DNA of 64,000 nucleotides from VGSG01 sp040756375 (GCA_040756375.1 JBFLZC010000001.1:434001-498000); one strand, 5' to 3'. Counted from the first letter of the stretch, positions 50,829 through 60,177 are shown. The notes: generated from the sequence alone by a model not told the origin. Numbers and translations: made by a program.

Positions 50829-52094
50829 GTGGTGTTCAGGGGCTCGCCAGTGAGACCGACCCCTACAAACTCTGCTGTTCGCACGCAGCCGGCGCCGGCC
50901 GCTACTTTGGGGCGCGCGTTTTTCGCGCTTTCCGTTTGCGGCTTCCTGGCATTCGCATTCATTCCGGAGGCCGCGGCTCAGGCCCCCCCCTCGCAAACAG
51001 GTTCACAAGAACCCACCGTGGCCGAAGTGGGGAGTTCAGGCTTCAAAGTAGTTATTCCTGAAGTCAAGATGAAGCAGATTCTTCGATCCAAGCCTGCCCC
51101 TCGACCGGAAGATGCGCGGCCGCAAGAGACTACCGAGCCCGAGGCGCCTCCGATGAAAGAAGAACCGATCCCGTCGGCGACCCGCGTGCCCGAACGGAAA
51201 CCGGCGCCGGTAAAGGAGCCTCTTGAGGTCGAAGTAAAGCCTCCAGCGGCGCAGGAGGCCCCGTCCAAATCCCGCAGCGTTTTCCCCTTCCCCACACCCA
51301 AGGCGCCCGATATTCTGATTGAATCGAAGCCTCTGAGAAAGGAAGTCCTCAGAGAAGGGCTGCGCCCGAGCAAAGCCCCTGATCTGGCCGAAGTCCAGCC
51401 GACCAAAGAAGCCATCCCCGCTGCGTCGCTGGAAGCGTCCAAGGCCCCCGACGCTGCGGAGGTGAGCGCGGCAATCCCCTTTTCTCACCGGCGAGAAATG
51501 GCCGTTATCCCCGGACCTGGCCCTACTCCTCCCCAGATGACCGTGCGCGCACGCGAAGAAATACCGGACCGCAGGCTTTCCCCTGAAGCAGGGCCTGTTG
51601 AAGAGAGACCGACCGCGGACACGCCGGAGCCCGAAGCTGCACAGCTTCCTGAGCGTCCCATCCCTTTGGAGAAGTTGCCTTCTCCCCTGGATCTGGCTGC
51701 CCGCGATCAACCCGAGGCCAAGGAATATCTGAAGGCTACGGCCCCTATTCTGGAAGAGCTGTCTCTGCTCATCACCCGCGTCCCTACCCTGAAGATCGAG
51801 GACTACGACCCGAGCGAAGCAGGCAGCGGGGTTGTGCCCAAAGACATCATGCTGAAAATGGATACAGTAAAAAGGGACTTGCAGATCCTCGATTCCAAGA
51901 CCTTCGCGATCATACCGCCGGCCAAGTATTCCCTGTTCCACTCCATGATCCGTGAGTCGATCACCCATACGCACCAGGCATGTAACGATATCATTACCTT
52001 CTTCAACGATGCGGAGCCGGACTCACTCACGGCCGTCCAGGGTCACCTCTTGAAAGCCAAAGAGCTCATCCAGCGGGCGCGCCAGACTGGCTGA
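50829..52094 (+). CDS. Exported Pro-rich protein with C-terminal helical domain
   Basis: 421 residues, GTG start. A signal peptide is likely (LGRAFFALSVCGFLAFAF to about residue 50). Residues ~60-300 are low-complexity and rich in Pro, Glu, Ala and Lys. The last ~110 residues (ILEELSLLITRVPTLKIEDY, then KRDLQILDSKTFAIIPPAKY and HTHQACNDIITFF) form a compact helical domain that may be the functional part. No family was recognised. An alternative GTG start lies at 50850. Confidence 0.6.
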   Translation: MVFRGSPVRPTPTNSAVRTQPAPAATLGRAFFALSVCGFLAFAFIPEAAAQAPPSQTGSQEPTVAEVGSSGFKVVIPEVKMKQILRSKPAPRPEDARPQETTEPEAPPMKEEPIPSATRVPERKPAPVKEPLEVEVKPPAAQEAPSKSRSVFPFPTPKAPDILIESKPLRKEVLREGLRPSKAPDLAEVQPTKEAIPAASLEASKAPDAAEVSAAIPFSHRREMAVIPGPGPTPPQMTVRAREEIPDRRLSPEAGPVEERPTADTPEPEAAQLPERPIPLEKLPSPLDLAARDQPEAKEYLKATAPILEELSLLITRVPTLKIEDYDPSEAGSGVVPKDIMLKMDTVKRDLQILDSKTFAIIPPAKYSLFHSMIRESITHTHQACNDIITFFNDAEPDSLTAVQGHLLKAKELIQRARQTG

Positions 52095-52227
52095 CAGTCC
52101 TTAGATCCTGCGATGTGCTATCTACGGCAAAATGCGATAAAATAGATTGAGAAGGAGGAGGGGAAGGCGAGGCTTGTTCCCAATCCGACGCGGCACACGT
52201 TAAGAACAAACTACGCGAGGCAAGCGG

Positions 52228-52419
52228 ATGTGCGAGTCAAACGCATACATGATCGATAAAGACGGCAAAGAAGAACTCTTCATGGAGAATGTGGACTACA
52301 TAAAACTCGATGGGGGGACCATCCTCCTTCGGACACTCTTTGGCGAAGAGAAGACCTTTTCCGGCACGATCCGGGAGATGAACCTGAGCGGTCATCGAAT
52401 CGTGCTGGAGGGCTCATAA
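52228..52419 (+). CDS. cooT: CooT-family nickel-binding protein
   Basis: 63 residues. It matches the CooT family over its full length: the MCESNAYMIDKDGKEELFM start with the nickel-liganding Cys2, the VDYIKLDGG segment and the IREMNLSGHRIVLE end. CooT is a small nickel chaperone for maturation of carbon monoxide dehydrogenase. No CODH gene is in the window, so it is an orphan here. It is preceded by a weak ribosome site. Confidence 0.88.
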   Translation: MCESNAYMIDKDGKEELFMENVDYIKLDGGTILLRTLFGEEKTFSGTIREMNLSGHRIVLEGS

Positions 52420-52571
52420 GGGTCTGCGAGGGGTCTTGTTCGCGGCTTTTTCAACCCTCTCGCGGGGGCTGCTTTGTGCTTGACACTGGCCAGACACCCC
52501 TGTAAAAGAATGAACATATCGGTGACATAGCCGATTTATCCCTGAACGAAAAGGCTTGCACATTGACGTCA

Positions 52572-53078
52572 ATGGACTCGGTCATCGTATTGAATGCCAC
52601 GTACGAGTTCCTTGGCCTCATACCGTGGAAACGGGCCATGGTCCTGCTCTTCAGTGGCAAGGTGGAAGTCGTAAAAGAGTCGGAACGGGTGGTGAACACG
52701 GTCTCCGACACCTTCCGGGTGCCGGCCATAGTCCGACTGCTGAAGTTTATCCGCCAGATCTACCGAAGGGAAGTTCCATTCTCCCGGCGGAACATCCTCG
52801 TCCGGGACGGATACGTGTGCCAGTATTGCGGCCGCGAATTCTCTTCCTGCGAGCTGACCGTGGACCACATCATTCCCAGGGCTCGTGAGGGCTCCAACGA
52901 TTGGAACAACGTGGTGGCGTCCTGCCGTGGCTGCAACATGAGAAAAGGCGATCAAACCCCTCGCGAGGCAGGAATGCGCCTGCTGCGCCGACCTTTCAAG
53001 CCTACGATCGCGGAGTTTTTCACGCTCTACCTCAAACGAAAATTCGGCGTAGATCTTGCGGAACTCCTCAGCCTATGA
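52572..53078 (+). CDS. HNH endonuclease-like protein
   Basis: About 168 residues from the ATG at 52572. The N-terminal SVIVLNATYEFLGLIPWKRA is typical of a common HNH family. The nuclease core is CQYCGREF, ELTVDHIIPRAREGSNDW and ASCRGCNMRKGD: two zinc CxxC pairs around the beta-beta-alpha metal site with His and Asn. The N-terminal extension FSGKVEVVKE is shared by the family. Its cellular target is unknown; no restriction or phage genes are adjacent. Confidence 0.88.
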   Translation: MDSVIVLNATYEFLGLIPWKRAMVLLFSGKVEVVKESERVVNTVSDTFRVPAIVRLLKFIRQIYRREVPFSRRNILVRDGYVCQYCGREFSSCELTVDHIIPRAREGSNDWNNVVASCRGCNMRKGDQTPREAGMRLLRRPFKPTIAEFFTLYLKRKFGVDLAELLSL

Positions 53079-53279
53079 GGCTGAGTCCGCGAACAACCCT
53101 TTTTTGGACAGGCAGGGGGCGCCGGTCGTTGTCGATCGACCCCGCAGGAATAACGAGGAGGGCTCTGCCGGCAGCTTTTTCCGCTAGTCATCGAGGGGTC
53201 TAAACTTTTTCTTGGAAGGGTACAGGAATCGTGATATGAGGGGGGCGCTTCTCAACATACTTTTCCATCCCAGTGGAAC

Positions 53280-53317
53280 ACACGAAACGGCCATTTAGAT
53301 GCCGTTTTCGTGTTTTT
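53280..53317 (+). terminator. Rho-independent terminator, possibly of a small RNA
   Basis: ACACGAAACGGC (53280-53291) pairs with GCCGTTTTCGTGT (53301-53313) around a 9-nt loop, followed by a T run. It lies about 200 nt after the HNH stop. Sequence 53200-53280 could encode a small RNA, but no promoter is convincing. Confidence 0.6.
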
Positions 53318-53779
53318 AGAGGCCCGATAGAAGCGCCCGCCCTGGTTGCGGTTTGGAATCACATTTTTAATTTGGTATTTCGGTTAGTTAATCGGCTTGT
53401 CGCGCGACTCTCAACCGAGACACCACCAACTTCTCGGTTTGCTTTAAATATTTTTCGTTTCTATTTGTCAACCCTTTTTTTACAATTTTCCCGCATGTTG
53501 GCGTTTTTTCCGAGAAAATAAATTATGTACCGGACCATTCCACACACACCCCCAGCGCGCTCCCAAAAACTCCGCCGTCAAAGCCGGTCGGAACACTCAG
53601 CCGGATACTACAGGCGCCCGGATCGAAAGAATTCCCGAAGCGCGTCGGCAACGCGATACTTCCTTCCGTGAATCAGGGCTCGACGACTAACTTATTCTCA
53701 TAGGCTGACCAGCTTGTGACTGTTCACCAGCGATTTGCCCTCGTCCATTGGCAATCACGGGCGCGAGAATTTCCACTCG
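53318..53779. other. gene-free stretch with an AT-rich core
   Basis: I find no credible coding region between the terminator and the next repeat. The part from about 53340 to 53530 is distinctly AT-rich (TTTTTAATTTGG, AAATATTTTTCG, CCTTTTTTTACAATT, GAGAAAATAAATT), unlike the rest of the window. No specific function can be assigned. Confidence 0.5.
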
Positions 53780-53849
53780 GGTGCCACTGCTGGCTTGTCC
53801 AGCAGTGTTAGCCAAACAGGCACTGCTGGGCGAGCCAGCAGTGGCACCC
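53780..53849. repeat. dispersed inverted repeat (GCCACTGCTGG family)
   Basis: The arms GGTGCCACTGCTGGCT and AGCCAGCAGTGGCACC enclose CCAGCAGTG and CACTGCTGGG. A partial copy of the right half is at 60105-60161. Confidence 0.8.
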
Positions 53850-53953
53850 TCAGAGAGTGATCCCTCGGAACTGATGTGTCTTCCTCAAGGACAGCGGCCT
53901 TTTCCCGGAAAATCGAGCATCATTTTCTTTCATTCGGTATAAAATGCACGGTC

Positions 53954-55627
53954 ATGCAGCGACTGGAACACAAAGAAAGCATTTCTCCTACGCAGGGTGG
54001 CGGTAGGCCTTCCTCGGTTTCCGCGCCTAATTCCGACCGGAGTGCCGCGGCGGTCTTTTCGCCCTTTCGCGATCTCGGCGATGTGTTCCAGGGTCTTCCG
54101 ACGCGCAAGCTGGGAGTCGCCTTGGCTGTATGCGTTGTCGCGCAGTTTCTGCTCATCGTAAACGGCTCCTGGACCGCAACACCCGACAGCGCGCTCTATC
54201 TTTCTCTTGCTCGATCGTTGGCCTCAGGCCAGGGATACGTGTTTAATGGGGAGCCTCACACGCTGGTTCCTCCCGGTTTTGCCGCGATTTTGGCAGGGGC
54301 TTCGACTCTTTTCGGAGAGAGTTTCCTCACGTACCGCGGCCTCATGGCTGCCTTCGGACTGCTTACTGCTGTTGCGGGTTATCTACTCATTCGCCGACTG
54401 TGCGGAGCAAACGCTGCTCTGCTCGTGGGGGGGGCATTTGCCGTCAACCACGTTCTGCTTGAGAACTCAACGCTGATGCTTTCGGATGTTCCTTTTGCCC
54501 TGAGCTGCCTTCTTGGTCTTCATATGGCGCTCTGGGCGGGGAGTTCCTCGTGGCGGTTACCGGCCGCAATCATTGCAGGGATTGCCCTGGGGATTCCCCC
54601 CCTTCTTCGGATCAACGGCCTTGCAGTGCCGATCGCGGCGGCCTTCTTTCTCTGGTGCGCCTGGAACGGCCTGAGCCTCGCGCGACGGATGCTCCTCAGC
54701 GCACTGACCCTGGCTTGCGCGTACGCGCCTTTTATCGCGTGGCAGTGGTGGAAGTTGTCCTTCCCCGCGTCGTTCGGTGAGGGAACGTACTACACGGCAG
54801 TTGCACAACGGGACTTGGGAACTCAGATCGCTGTGATCCTCAGCGCGTTGTGGGGTTACGTGCCTGAGACCTTCTATGCCGTCACCGGCGTGACCATTAA
54901 GACCGGTTTCGTAGAGCTGATCGTGCCCGCGGTGATTCTCGTGGGGCTGGTCGAAGCCTTCCGCAGAGGGGATCGTCTGCTGGTCCCCTTTGTGGCCTTG
55001 CAGTACGCGGGTCTGTCGTTGTCGTCAGCAGGCAGTCGATATCTGATCATGGTTTTGCCCGCGCTGTATGTTTTGCTGGCGCTGGGCCTCGTCAGGATAG
55101 CCAATCTGCTCAACAGCCGCGGCCTGACTCGCGTGAGCGCCAGGTCCATTATGATCGGAGTCTTTTCCGTACTCATATTGCTGAACGTCGGGCACAACTT
55201 TGCGACCATGTACCAAGCTCGCACCGCGCTGGGATTTAACGGCCCGGAATCTCAACGGAGCCTCCCATTCTTTTCGGCCGCTCGATGGCTCAAGGAGCAC
55301 GCTCCCAATGTTTCGGTATTGAGCACTCATCCGCGGATTATTCATTACCTCTCTGGGAATCGCACGATCCCGCTCTCGAGGGCCGGTGTACCGGAAACAC
55401 TCACCTGGGTAAAATCCGACGACGACATCCGCCACCTGATCACGGTAGGCAAGCCTGGATTTCTTTTCGCAGATACGAAGAACCCGCATCTTTACCCATA
55501 TGCTGTTAAAGGAATCGCGGATATGGGGCTTGGACTGCAAGAGATCCAAGGCATAGACGCGTCGTCTCGTTTCCGCCTTTTCAGAATCGTGTATCTGTCC
55601 GGTGGTCAGGAAGGGGGGCCCAAGTGA
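53954..55627 (+). CDS. GT-C / ArnT-like membrane glycosyltransferase
   Basis: About 557 residues from the ATG at 53954. After ~55 polar residues there are around ten membrane helices. The first loop has ATPDSALYLSLARSLA, matching the catalytic Asp region of GT39/GT83 (PMT_2) enzymes, followed by TLVPPGFAAILAG. The C-terminal ~120 residues are soluble. It probably transfers a lipid-linked sugar to an envelope acceptor. It overlaps the PfkB-type gene by 4 nt (GTGA). Confidence 0.82.
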   Translation: MQRLEHKESISPTQGGGRPSSVSAPNSDRSAAAVFSPFRDLGDVFQGLPTRKLGVALAVCVVAQFLLIVNGSWTATPDSALYLSLARSLASGQGYVFNGEPHTLVPPGFAAILAGASTLFGESFLTYRGLMAAFGLLTAVAGYLLIRRLCGANAALLVGGAFAVNHVLLENSTLMLSDVPFALSCLLGLHMALWAGSSSWRLPAAIIAGIALGIPPLLRINGLAVPIAAAFFLWCAWNGLSLARRMLLSALTLACAYAPFIAWQWWKLSFPASFGEGTYYTAVAQRDLGTQIAVILSALWGYVPETFYAVTGVTIKTGFVELIVPAVILVGLVEAFRRGDRLLVPFVALQYAGLSLSSAGSRYLIMVLPALYVLLALGLVRIANLLNSRGLTRVSARSIMIGVFSVLILLNVGHNFATMYQARTALGFNGPESQRSLPFFSAARWLKEHAPNVSVLSTHPRIIHYLSGNRTIPLSRAGVPETLTWVKSDDDIRHLITVGKPGFLFADTKNPHLYPYAVKGIADMGLGLQEIQGIDASSRFRLFRIVYLSGGQEGGPK

Positions 55628-56631
55628 CTTTGGACGTCATAGGTTTTGGATCCCTCAATCTTGATGAATTCTGGGAAGTGCCGCAGGACTTCCTCCGTGC
55701 CCATGCGCTGGAGCCCGGCAAGGAGTACGTTCGGGACGTTGCTTGGTTCGCTGAGGTATATCCTGAGTTGCAAACCTTCGGAACGCTGAAGGGCCGCGAT
55801 CCGGGCGGATCTGCGGCCAATATGATTGCTGCTTTGGCTCGGATGGGCTTCCGCACTGGGTTCTTCGGATCTGCAGGCAGAGAGGACGCACCATTGCTGA
55901 GGCTGGACGAATTAGGTAGATCGGAAGATCTGCGCGTCAGCCTGCGCGAACTGCCCGCAGGCCGGTGCCTTGCGCTGATCGCGGACGACGATCCGCATCG
56001 AGATCGAGCGCTGGTGATTCTACCCAATGCAAACAGCCTTGCCGGGTCGGACGATTTGGACGTGGGGTACTTTGCTCAGGCCAAGTGGGTGCACCTGACT
56101 TCCTTTGTCGCGGACGGCCCGTTGGCCGCACAGATCTCTCTGGTGGAGCGCCTCCCGTCTCATGTGCAGGTGAGTTTCGATCCCGGAGCAGTGTACGTCG
56201 CCAGAAGATTTTCACAACTCGCGGCCGTGCTCCGCAAGACTGCTGTGCTCTTTGTTGCAGAAGAGGAGCTCATGGAGCTCACGGACTTGCCGGACAGGGA
56301 GCGAGCCGTCACGCTGCTTCTGGGCATGGGCGTGGCAACAGTGGTGGTCAAGCTGGGCGCGCAAGGAATTATGGCATTTGAAAAGGATGCGCATTACCTT
56401 CAGCCCGCAGTGGCGCCCGCGACTATCAAAGATCGCACCGGAGCCGGTGACGTGGCTGCCGCGGGCTTCATGGCAGGGTTGATCCGAGGCTTCGATCTGC
56501 GGGCGTGTCTGGGAATCGCCGCTACTGCCGCGTCCAGGAGTCTGGAAGGCTTCGGCCGGTCCGCGTATCCTGACGAACGCTTTTTTCGGGAGATCGCCTC
56601 CCGTTTGCGGAGCGGCACGACTGCCGCGTGA
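55624..56631 (+). CDS. PfkB-family carbohydrate kinase
   Basis: 335 residues with a GTG start overlapping the upstream stop. PfkB/ribokinase fold: substrate region GFGSLNLDEFWEVP and GGSAANMIAALARMG near the N-terminus, and the C-terminal anion-hole/catalytic motif DRTGAGDVAAAGFMAGLI with the base Asp. The sugar or nucleoside it phosphorylates is not determined. Translational coupling to the glycosyltransferase suggests a shared pathway, for example supply of an activated sugar. Confidence 0.9.
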   Translation: MTLDVIGFGSLNLDEFWEVPQDFLRAHALEPGKEYVRDVAWFAEVYPELQTFGTLKGRDPGGSAANMIAALARMGFRTGFFGSAGREDAPLLRLDELGRSEDLRVSLRELPAGRCLALIADDDPHRDRALVILPNANSLAGSDDLDVGYFAQAKWVHLTSFVADGPLAAQISLVERLPSHVQVSFDPGAVYVARRFSQLAAVLRKTAVLFVAEEELMELTDLPDRERAVTLLLGMGVATVVVKLGAQGIMAFEKDAHYLQPAVAPATIKDRTGAGDVAAAGFMAGLIRGFDLRACLGIAATAASRSLEGFGRSAYPDERFFREIASRLRSGTTAA

Positions 56632-56648
56632 ATGCGTCTACAACGAGG

Positions 56649-56844
56649 TTCCTATGGAAGTCGTCGGCATGAGGCACCCCTGTTCGGGTTTACGTATGGG
56701 GTGGTTTGGAGGGGAGATGAGTCTCCCCTCCAAATTATTGCGCAACGATGCGCTCTTGCTCCCAGTCTCCGAGGCGAAGCCACGGAGCGCTCGCCGAAGC
56801 CGAGGACTTTCATGACTCGTTGTAGCTCTCTAGCTATGGGAGTT
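56649..56844 (+). repeat. 196-nt structured repeat, copy B
   Basis: Same length as copy A at 37696 without indels. Hairpin 1 here is fully Watson-Crick (GGAGGGGA/TCCCCTCC) and hairpin 2 is CTCCGAGGC/GCCACGGAG. It ends 3 nt before the ATG of the HAD gene, with its GGGAG serving as ribosome site. Confidence 0.85.
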
Positions 56845-56847
56845 AAT

Positions 56848-57849
56848 ATGCCAAACGACCGTAAGAAGGTCTTCGTAACAGATTGCGAAGGGCCCATCAC
56901 CAGGAACGACAACGCCGCGGAGCTTGCAGAAGCGTTCATTCCACGCGGAGACGAATTCTTCCGACGCATAAGCCTCTACGATGACTACCTGGCCGAGATC
57001 GTCCGAAAACCCGGGTACAAGGCAGGGGATACCCTGAGACTCATTCTGCCCTTCTTCAAGGCATTCGGACTCGACCAGAAGGCCATGACGGACTTCTCTC
57101 GGCAAAATATCGAGATAATCCCGGAAGCGGACACTGTTCTCCAAGAGATACTCAGTCTTGTTCCCGCATATATCGTGAGCACGAGCTATTCACCATACGT
57201 TCTGGCCGTTTGCGACGCGATCGGCTTTCCGTTCGGCAATGCATTTTGCACCGCGGTAAATCTGGACGAGTATGACCTGCCTACTTCGGAAAGACAGGAA
57301 TTACTCCGCATCCACGATGTGATTCTGGACCTTCCCGAGTTCTCCCTGCCCGTGGACGCCCGCGGGCCCAATGACCTCGCGGAAGAAGATAAGGCCACGC
57401 TTGCAGAATTTGACCGCATATTCTGGGATCAGCTTCCGAAAATGACGATTAACAAGATTATCGAAGAGGTAAACCCGATTGGCGGGCGAGAAAAAGCCAA
57501 CGCGGTCCGGATCATCGCGGAAGCCCAGGATGTGGCGCTTAGCGACGTCATGTACGTGGGTGACAGCATCACTGACGTGGATGCGTTTCGCCTTGTGAAA
57601 GGCGCGCAGGGCATAACAATCTCCTTCAACGGCAACCACTGGGCTGTGCGAGAAGCCGCGTTTGCCGTGACTGCACAGAATGCGTACCCCCTGAGCTGGC
57701 TCACACGGCTTTTCGTGGACCGCGGCCCCGAAGCGTACCAGGACCTGACTATGAGTGAAGTAAGCCCGCAAAATGTCGATCAGATTTCAGCTTTCAGCAG
57801 TCGCGTTCGAAAAGAAGTGCGCACGGAAAAGATAGGCCGCCTGGGTTAG
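56848..57849 (+). CDS. HAD-superfamily hydrolase
   Basis: 333 residues from the ATG at 56848. Motif I reads VFVTDCEGPITRND, with Glu in place of the usual second Asp (DCE rather than DxD). Motif IV is YVGDSITDVDAF. A large helical cap (about 40-230) follows motif I, and IVSTSYSPYVLAVCDAIG is motif II. The last ~60 residues lie beyond the core. It is a phosphatase or related hydrolase of unknown substrate. The structured repeat forms its leader. Confidence 0.8.
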   Translation: MPNDRKKVFVTDCEGPITRNDNAAELAEAFIPRGDEFFRRISLYDDYLAEIVRKPGYKAGDTLRLILPFFKAFGLDQKAMTDFSRQNIEIIPEADTVLQEILSLVPAYIVSTSYSPYVLAVCDAIGFPFGNAFCTAVNLDEYDLPTSERQELLRIHDVILDLPEFSLPVDARGPNDLAEEDKATLAEFDRIFWDQLPKMTINKIIEEVNPIGGREKANAVRIIAEAQDVALSDVMYVGDSITDVDAFRLVKGAQGITISFNGNHWAVREAAFAVTAQNAYPLSWLTRLFVDRGPEAYQDLTMSEVSPQNVDQISAFSSRVRKEVRTEKIGRLG

Positions 57850-57886
57850 GACGCTTCCAGCGCTTCCGCATATCATCAATCCTGCG

Positions 57887-59260
57887 CTAGTGGATATAGG
57901 GGATGAAGCGCCAGGTGCGTTTGCGGTATTCGTCGTATTCCGGGAATTTCTCGAGGAGGATCGGTTCTTCTTTAATGCCCTTGACGACGTACAGTACAGC
58001 CACTGCGGCCCAAGTGAGGAGCAAGTAGTAGCTCCCAAAGCAGAGCACGTATCCGGCCAGGCCCAGCACCACTCCGGAATACATGGGATGCCTGATATGT
58101 GCGTACACTCCGGTTTGTATCAGCGTGCCGCTTCGTCTGGGCGCCGCGTACACTCGGAAGTTCCTGCCCAATGCCAAGAAGCTGAGGATGCCGAGGGAGA
58201 GACCTGTCAGCCCCAGCACGGAACCGATTGCGAGTTGGACCACAGAAATGCTCCTGTCCAGGAACAGCCATTCCAGCGGCGCACCGATGAGCGTCACGAA
58301 GATAAGGAAAATATAACTGTGAGTGATTGTCCGCAGATCCTCTCCTCGGCGGGAAGGGTCCCGGTGAGCCCGAGTCAGTGCGAAGGGCCCTTCCTGTTTT
58401 CGGCCTCGTTCCAGGAGCAGCAGATACAGTATCCCCCAGCTCAGGTTGTATACCGTTCGGAAACCCATCTTCCGCAGCATCACTGCGATTGCGGGCGAGC
58501 GATGACCTGAGAAGCAGGTGACAAGGACCGGTTCATCTTTCGGCCGATTCTGGGCAGCTTCTGCCAAGCCCTTTCCCCAAGGGTAGTTCTCTGCCCCTAG
58601 CAAGCGGTTCCAGTGGTATTCCGCTTTGGTGCGCACATCGACGATCCAAGTTTCTTCGGGGAGTGACCTGAGTCGCCACGGCAGAAGCGGTTTCGCTCCG
58701 CCTGCCAATGTGATTAGGTCGCCACCGAGCATCACGTGACCCAAGAGGAAAGATATTCGACCGCCGCTTCCTCCTGCGCCGTTCAGGAGTTCGTCACTTC
58801 GGAGTCTACTCACCATCAGACCGGTTTGCGCCAGGTATGTTACGAAGAGAAGAGCCCAGAGCAGCCATACCGACGCGCTAGCCGTATCTATGCTCACCGC
58901 GAGGAGCCCAAGGACTATCGACGTGGTCAAAGGGTGCAGCAGATGCGTGGCGTGAATTCGAGCAAAGAGGTGGGAATCATGACTCAGCGAGGGCAAGAAC
59001 AAGAAGTAGCTCAGCAGGCCACCCAAGGAAAATATGAAGAGAAGTGCCGCTGGAACGGCCACAAGGACCGTGGCAATCGACCGGATGGTGGTGGCCTCGA
59101 TTTCTGAAACTTCGGGAGCCCATACTGCAACAGCCACCACAAGAGCGGCCGTTAGGTAGGCCACAACAGTAAGAAGGTGGTGGTCGAGTATCCACTCAGC
59201 CCATGATTCTTTTGGTTCCAGTAGGCTGCCGGAAATAGATTTCGCCCTCCTCGCGTTCAT
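57887..59260 (-). CDS. Membrane protein fusing a rhodanese domain to an ICMT-like methyltransferase
   Basis: About 457 residues from the ATG at 59260 (a TTG at 59308 is possible). Residues ~25-160 hold four to five membrane helices. A rhodanese domain follows (ETWIVDVRTKAEYHWNRLL, catalytic loop VTCFSGHRSPAIAVMLRKMG with its Cys). The C-terminal ~190 residues are membrane-embedded with the isoprenylcysteine-methyltransferase/PEMT signature GVYAHIRHPMYSGVVLGLAG and EEPILLEKFPEYDEYRKRT. Each domain is clear; their combination is unusual and the substrate is unknown. Confidence 0.85.
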   Translation of the reverse strand: MNARRAKSISGSLLEPKESWAEWILDHHLLTVVAYLTAALVVAVAVWAPEVSEIEATTIRSIATVLVAVPAALLFIFSLGGLLSYFLFLPSLSHDSHLFARIHATHLLHPLTTSIVLGLLAVSIDTASASVWLLWALLFVTYLAQTGLMVSRLRSDELLNGAGGSGGRISFLLGHVMLGGDLITLAGGAKPLLPWRLRSLPEETWIVDVRTKAEYHWNRLLGAENYPWGKGLAEAAQNRPKDEPVLVTCFSGHRSPAIAVMLRKMGFRTVYNLSWGILYLLLLERGRKQEGPFALTRAHRDPSRRGEDLRTITHSYIFLIFVTLIGAPLEWLFLDRSISVVQLAIGSVLGLTGLSLGILSFLALGRNFRVYAAPRRSGTLIQTGVYAHIRHPMYSGVVLGLAGYVLCFGSYYLLLTWAAVAVLYVVKGIKEEPILLEKFPEYDEYRKRTWRFIPYIH

Positions 59261-59366
59261 AATCGTACGGGGCAATGTGCCCATACCGCGAAAGGAGAGC
59301 TCGTTCAATATGAAAGACGCGCCGCGGTCAAAACCACCGCGGGTGCGCGGGAGCCCACGCGCGGGG

Positions 59367-59567
59367 CTACTTCCGCTGCATGCGTCTGAGCTTCTTAAGG
59401 AGCCTTTTCCGAGCGGCCATCGCCTTTCTCTTGCGCTTCACGCTCGGCTTCTCATATGCGCGCCGCTTCTTGGTCTCGGTGAGCACTCCGGATTTCTGCA
59501 CTTGCTTCTTGAAGCGACGCAATGCGTTTTCAAACGGTTCGTCGTCCCTGACGTACACTCCGGGCAT
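59367..59567 (-). CDS. rpsU: 30S ribosomal protein S21
   Basis: 66 residues, typical S21: starts MPGVYVRDDEPFENALRRFK, then KSGVLTETKKRRAYEKPSVK, with a very basic C-terminus RKAMAARKRLLKKLRRMQ. A component of the small ribosomal subunit near the anti-Shine-Dalgarno. It is a single gene followed by the rhodanese fusion gene. The 59568-60177 gap holds only repeats. Confidence 0.95.
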   Translation of the reverse strand: MPGVYVRDDEPFENALRRFKKQVQKSGVLTETKKRRAYEKPSVKRKRKAMAARKRLLKKLRRMQRK

Positions 59568-60002
59568 TCAGATCCTCTCCTTTTTGAGAACTTGTTGGTA
59601 ATGCACGCGTCATCCGAACGCGTGCAGCGGCAGGGACCTTTCACGTTACGATCCGTGTCGCGGCTTCCCCGCCTGTCACAATTTGTGGACTTGCTGGTAT
59701 GTTGGCCCGAAAGCCTGAGACACTCACGCTCGATGGAGGCGAGTGTCAGCGCCGGCTATGCCTGACTTGGTGGTCCTGGCTGGAGTATCAAATCCCTTCT
59801 ATTACGCGACGGACGAGGTCGCGCCCCAAATGGAATTCGGGGAGAACGTTCAAGAGTGGCGTCCGTAGGTAACCCGCCACTTCATCTCATCAACATAAAC
59901 AGGATCGGCCTAATCGTCAAGCCCAAATGGCGCGTTCCAGTATAATCACCCACCTATCCGGGGCTGGAAACCTCGGTCGAATATGTCATTGCGCGTCTCC
60001 CG

Positions 60003-60055
60003 TAGGATGTGGTGAGCGAAGTGAACCGCATCATTCGCGGTCCTTTCCCGATCCA
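60003..60055. repeat. truncated AGGATGCGGTG-family repeat
   Basis: TAGGATGTGGTGAGCG, GAACCGCATCATTCGCGGTC match the left half of 7690-7794 and 29200-29301; the right half is missing or diverged. Confidence 0.65.
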
Positions 60056-60104
60056 CGCGAATATCCCGTGGAATGCCCGGGTCCTCCCGCGAGACGCGGG
60101 ACTG

Positions 60105-60161
60105 GTTTGTCCAGCAGTAAATAGTGACAAAACGCTGCTGGGCAAGCCAGCAGTGGCACCC
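60105..60161. repeat. partial GCCACTGCTGG-family repeat
   Basis: TTTGTCCAGCAGT and GCTGCTGGGCAAGCC then AGCAGTGGCACCC match 53780-53849; the left arm is lost. Confidence 0.65.
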
Positions 60162-60177
60162 GATTACGCGTTCGGCG

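Noticed and set aside
53273..53521. 82-residue frame in the AT-rich stretch
   Set aside because: It begins within a terminator hairpin and lacks a ribosome site; the Phe/Leu/Arg content simply reflects AT-rich DNA.
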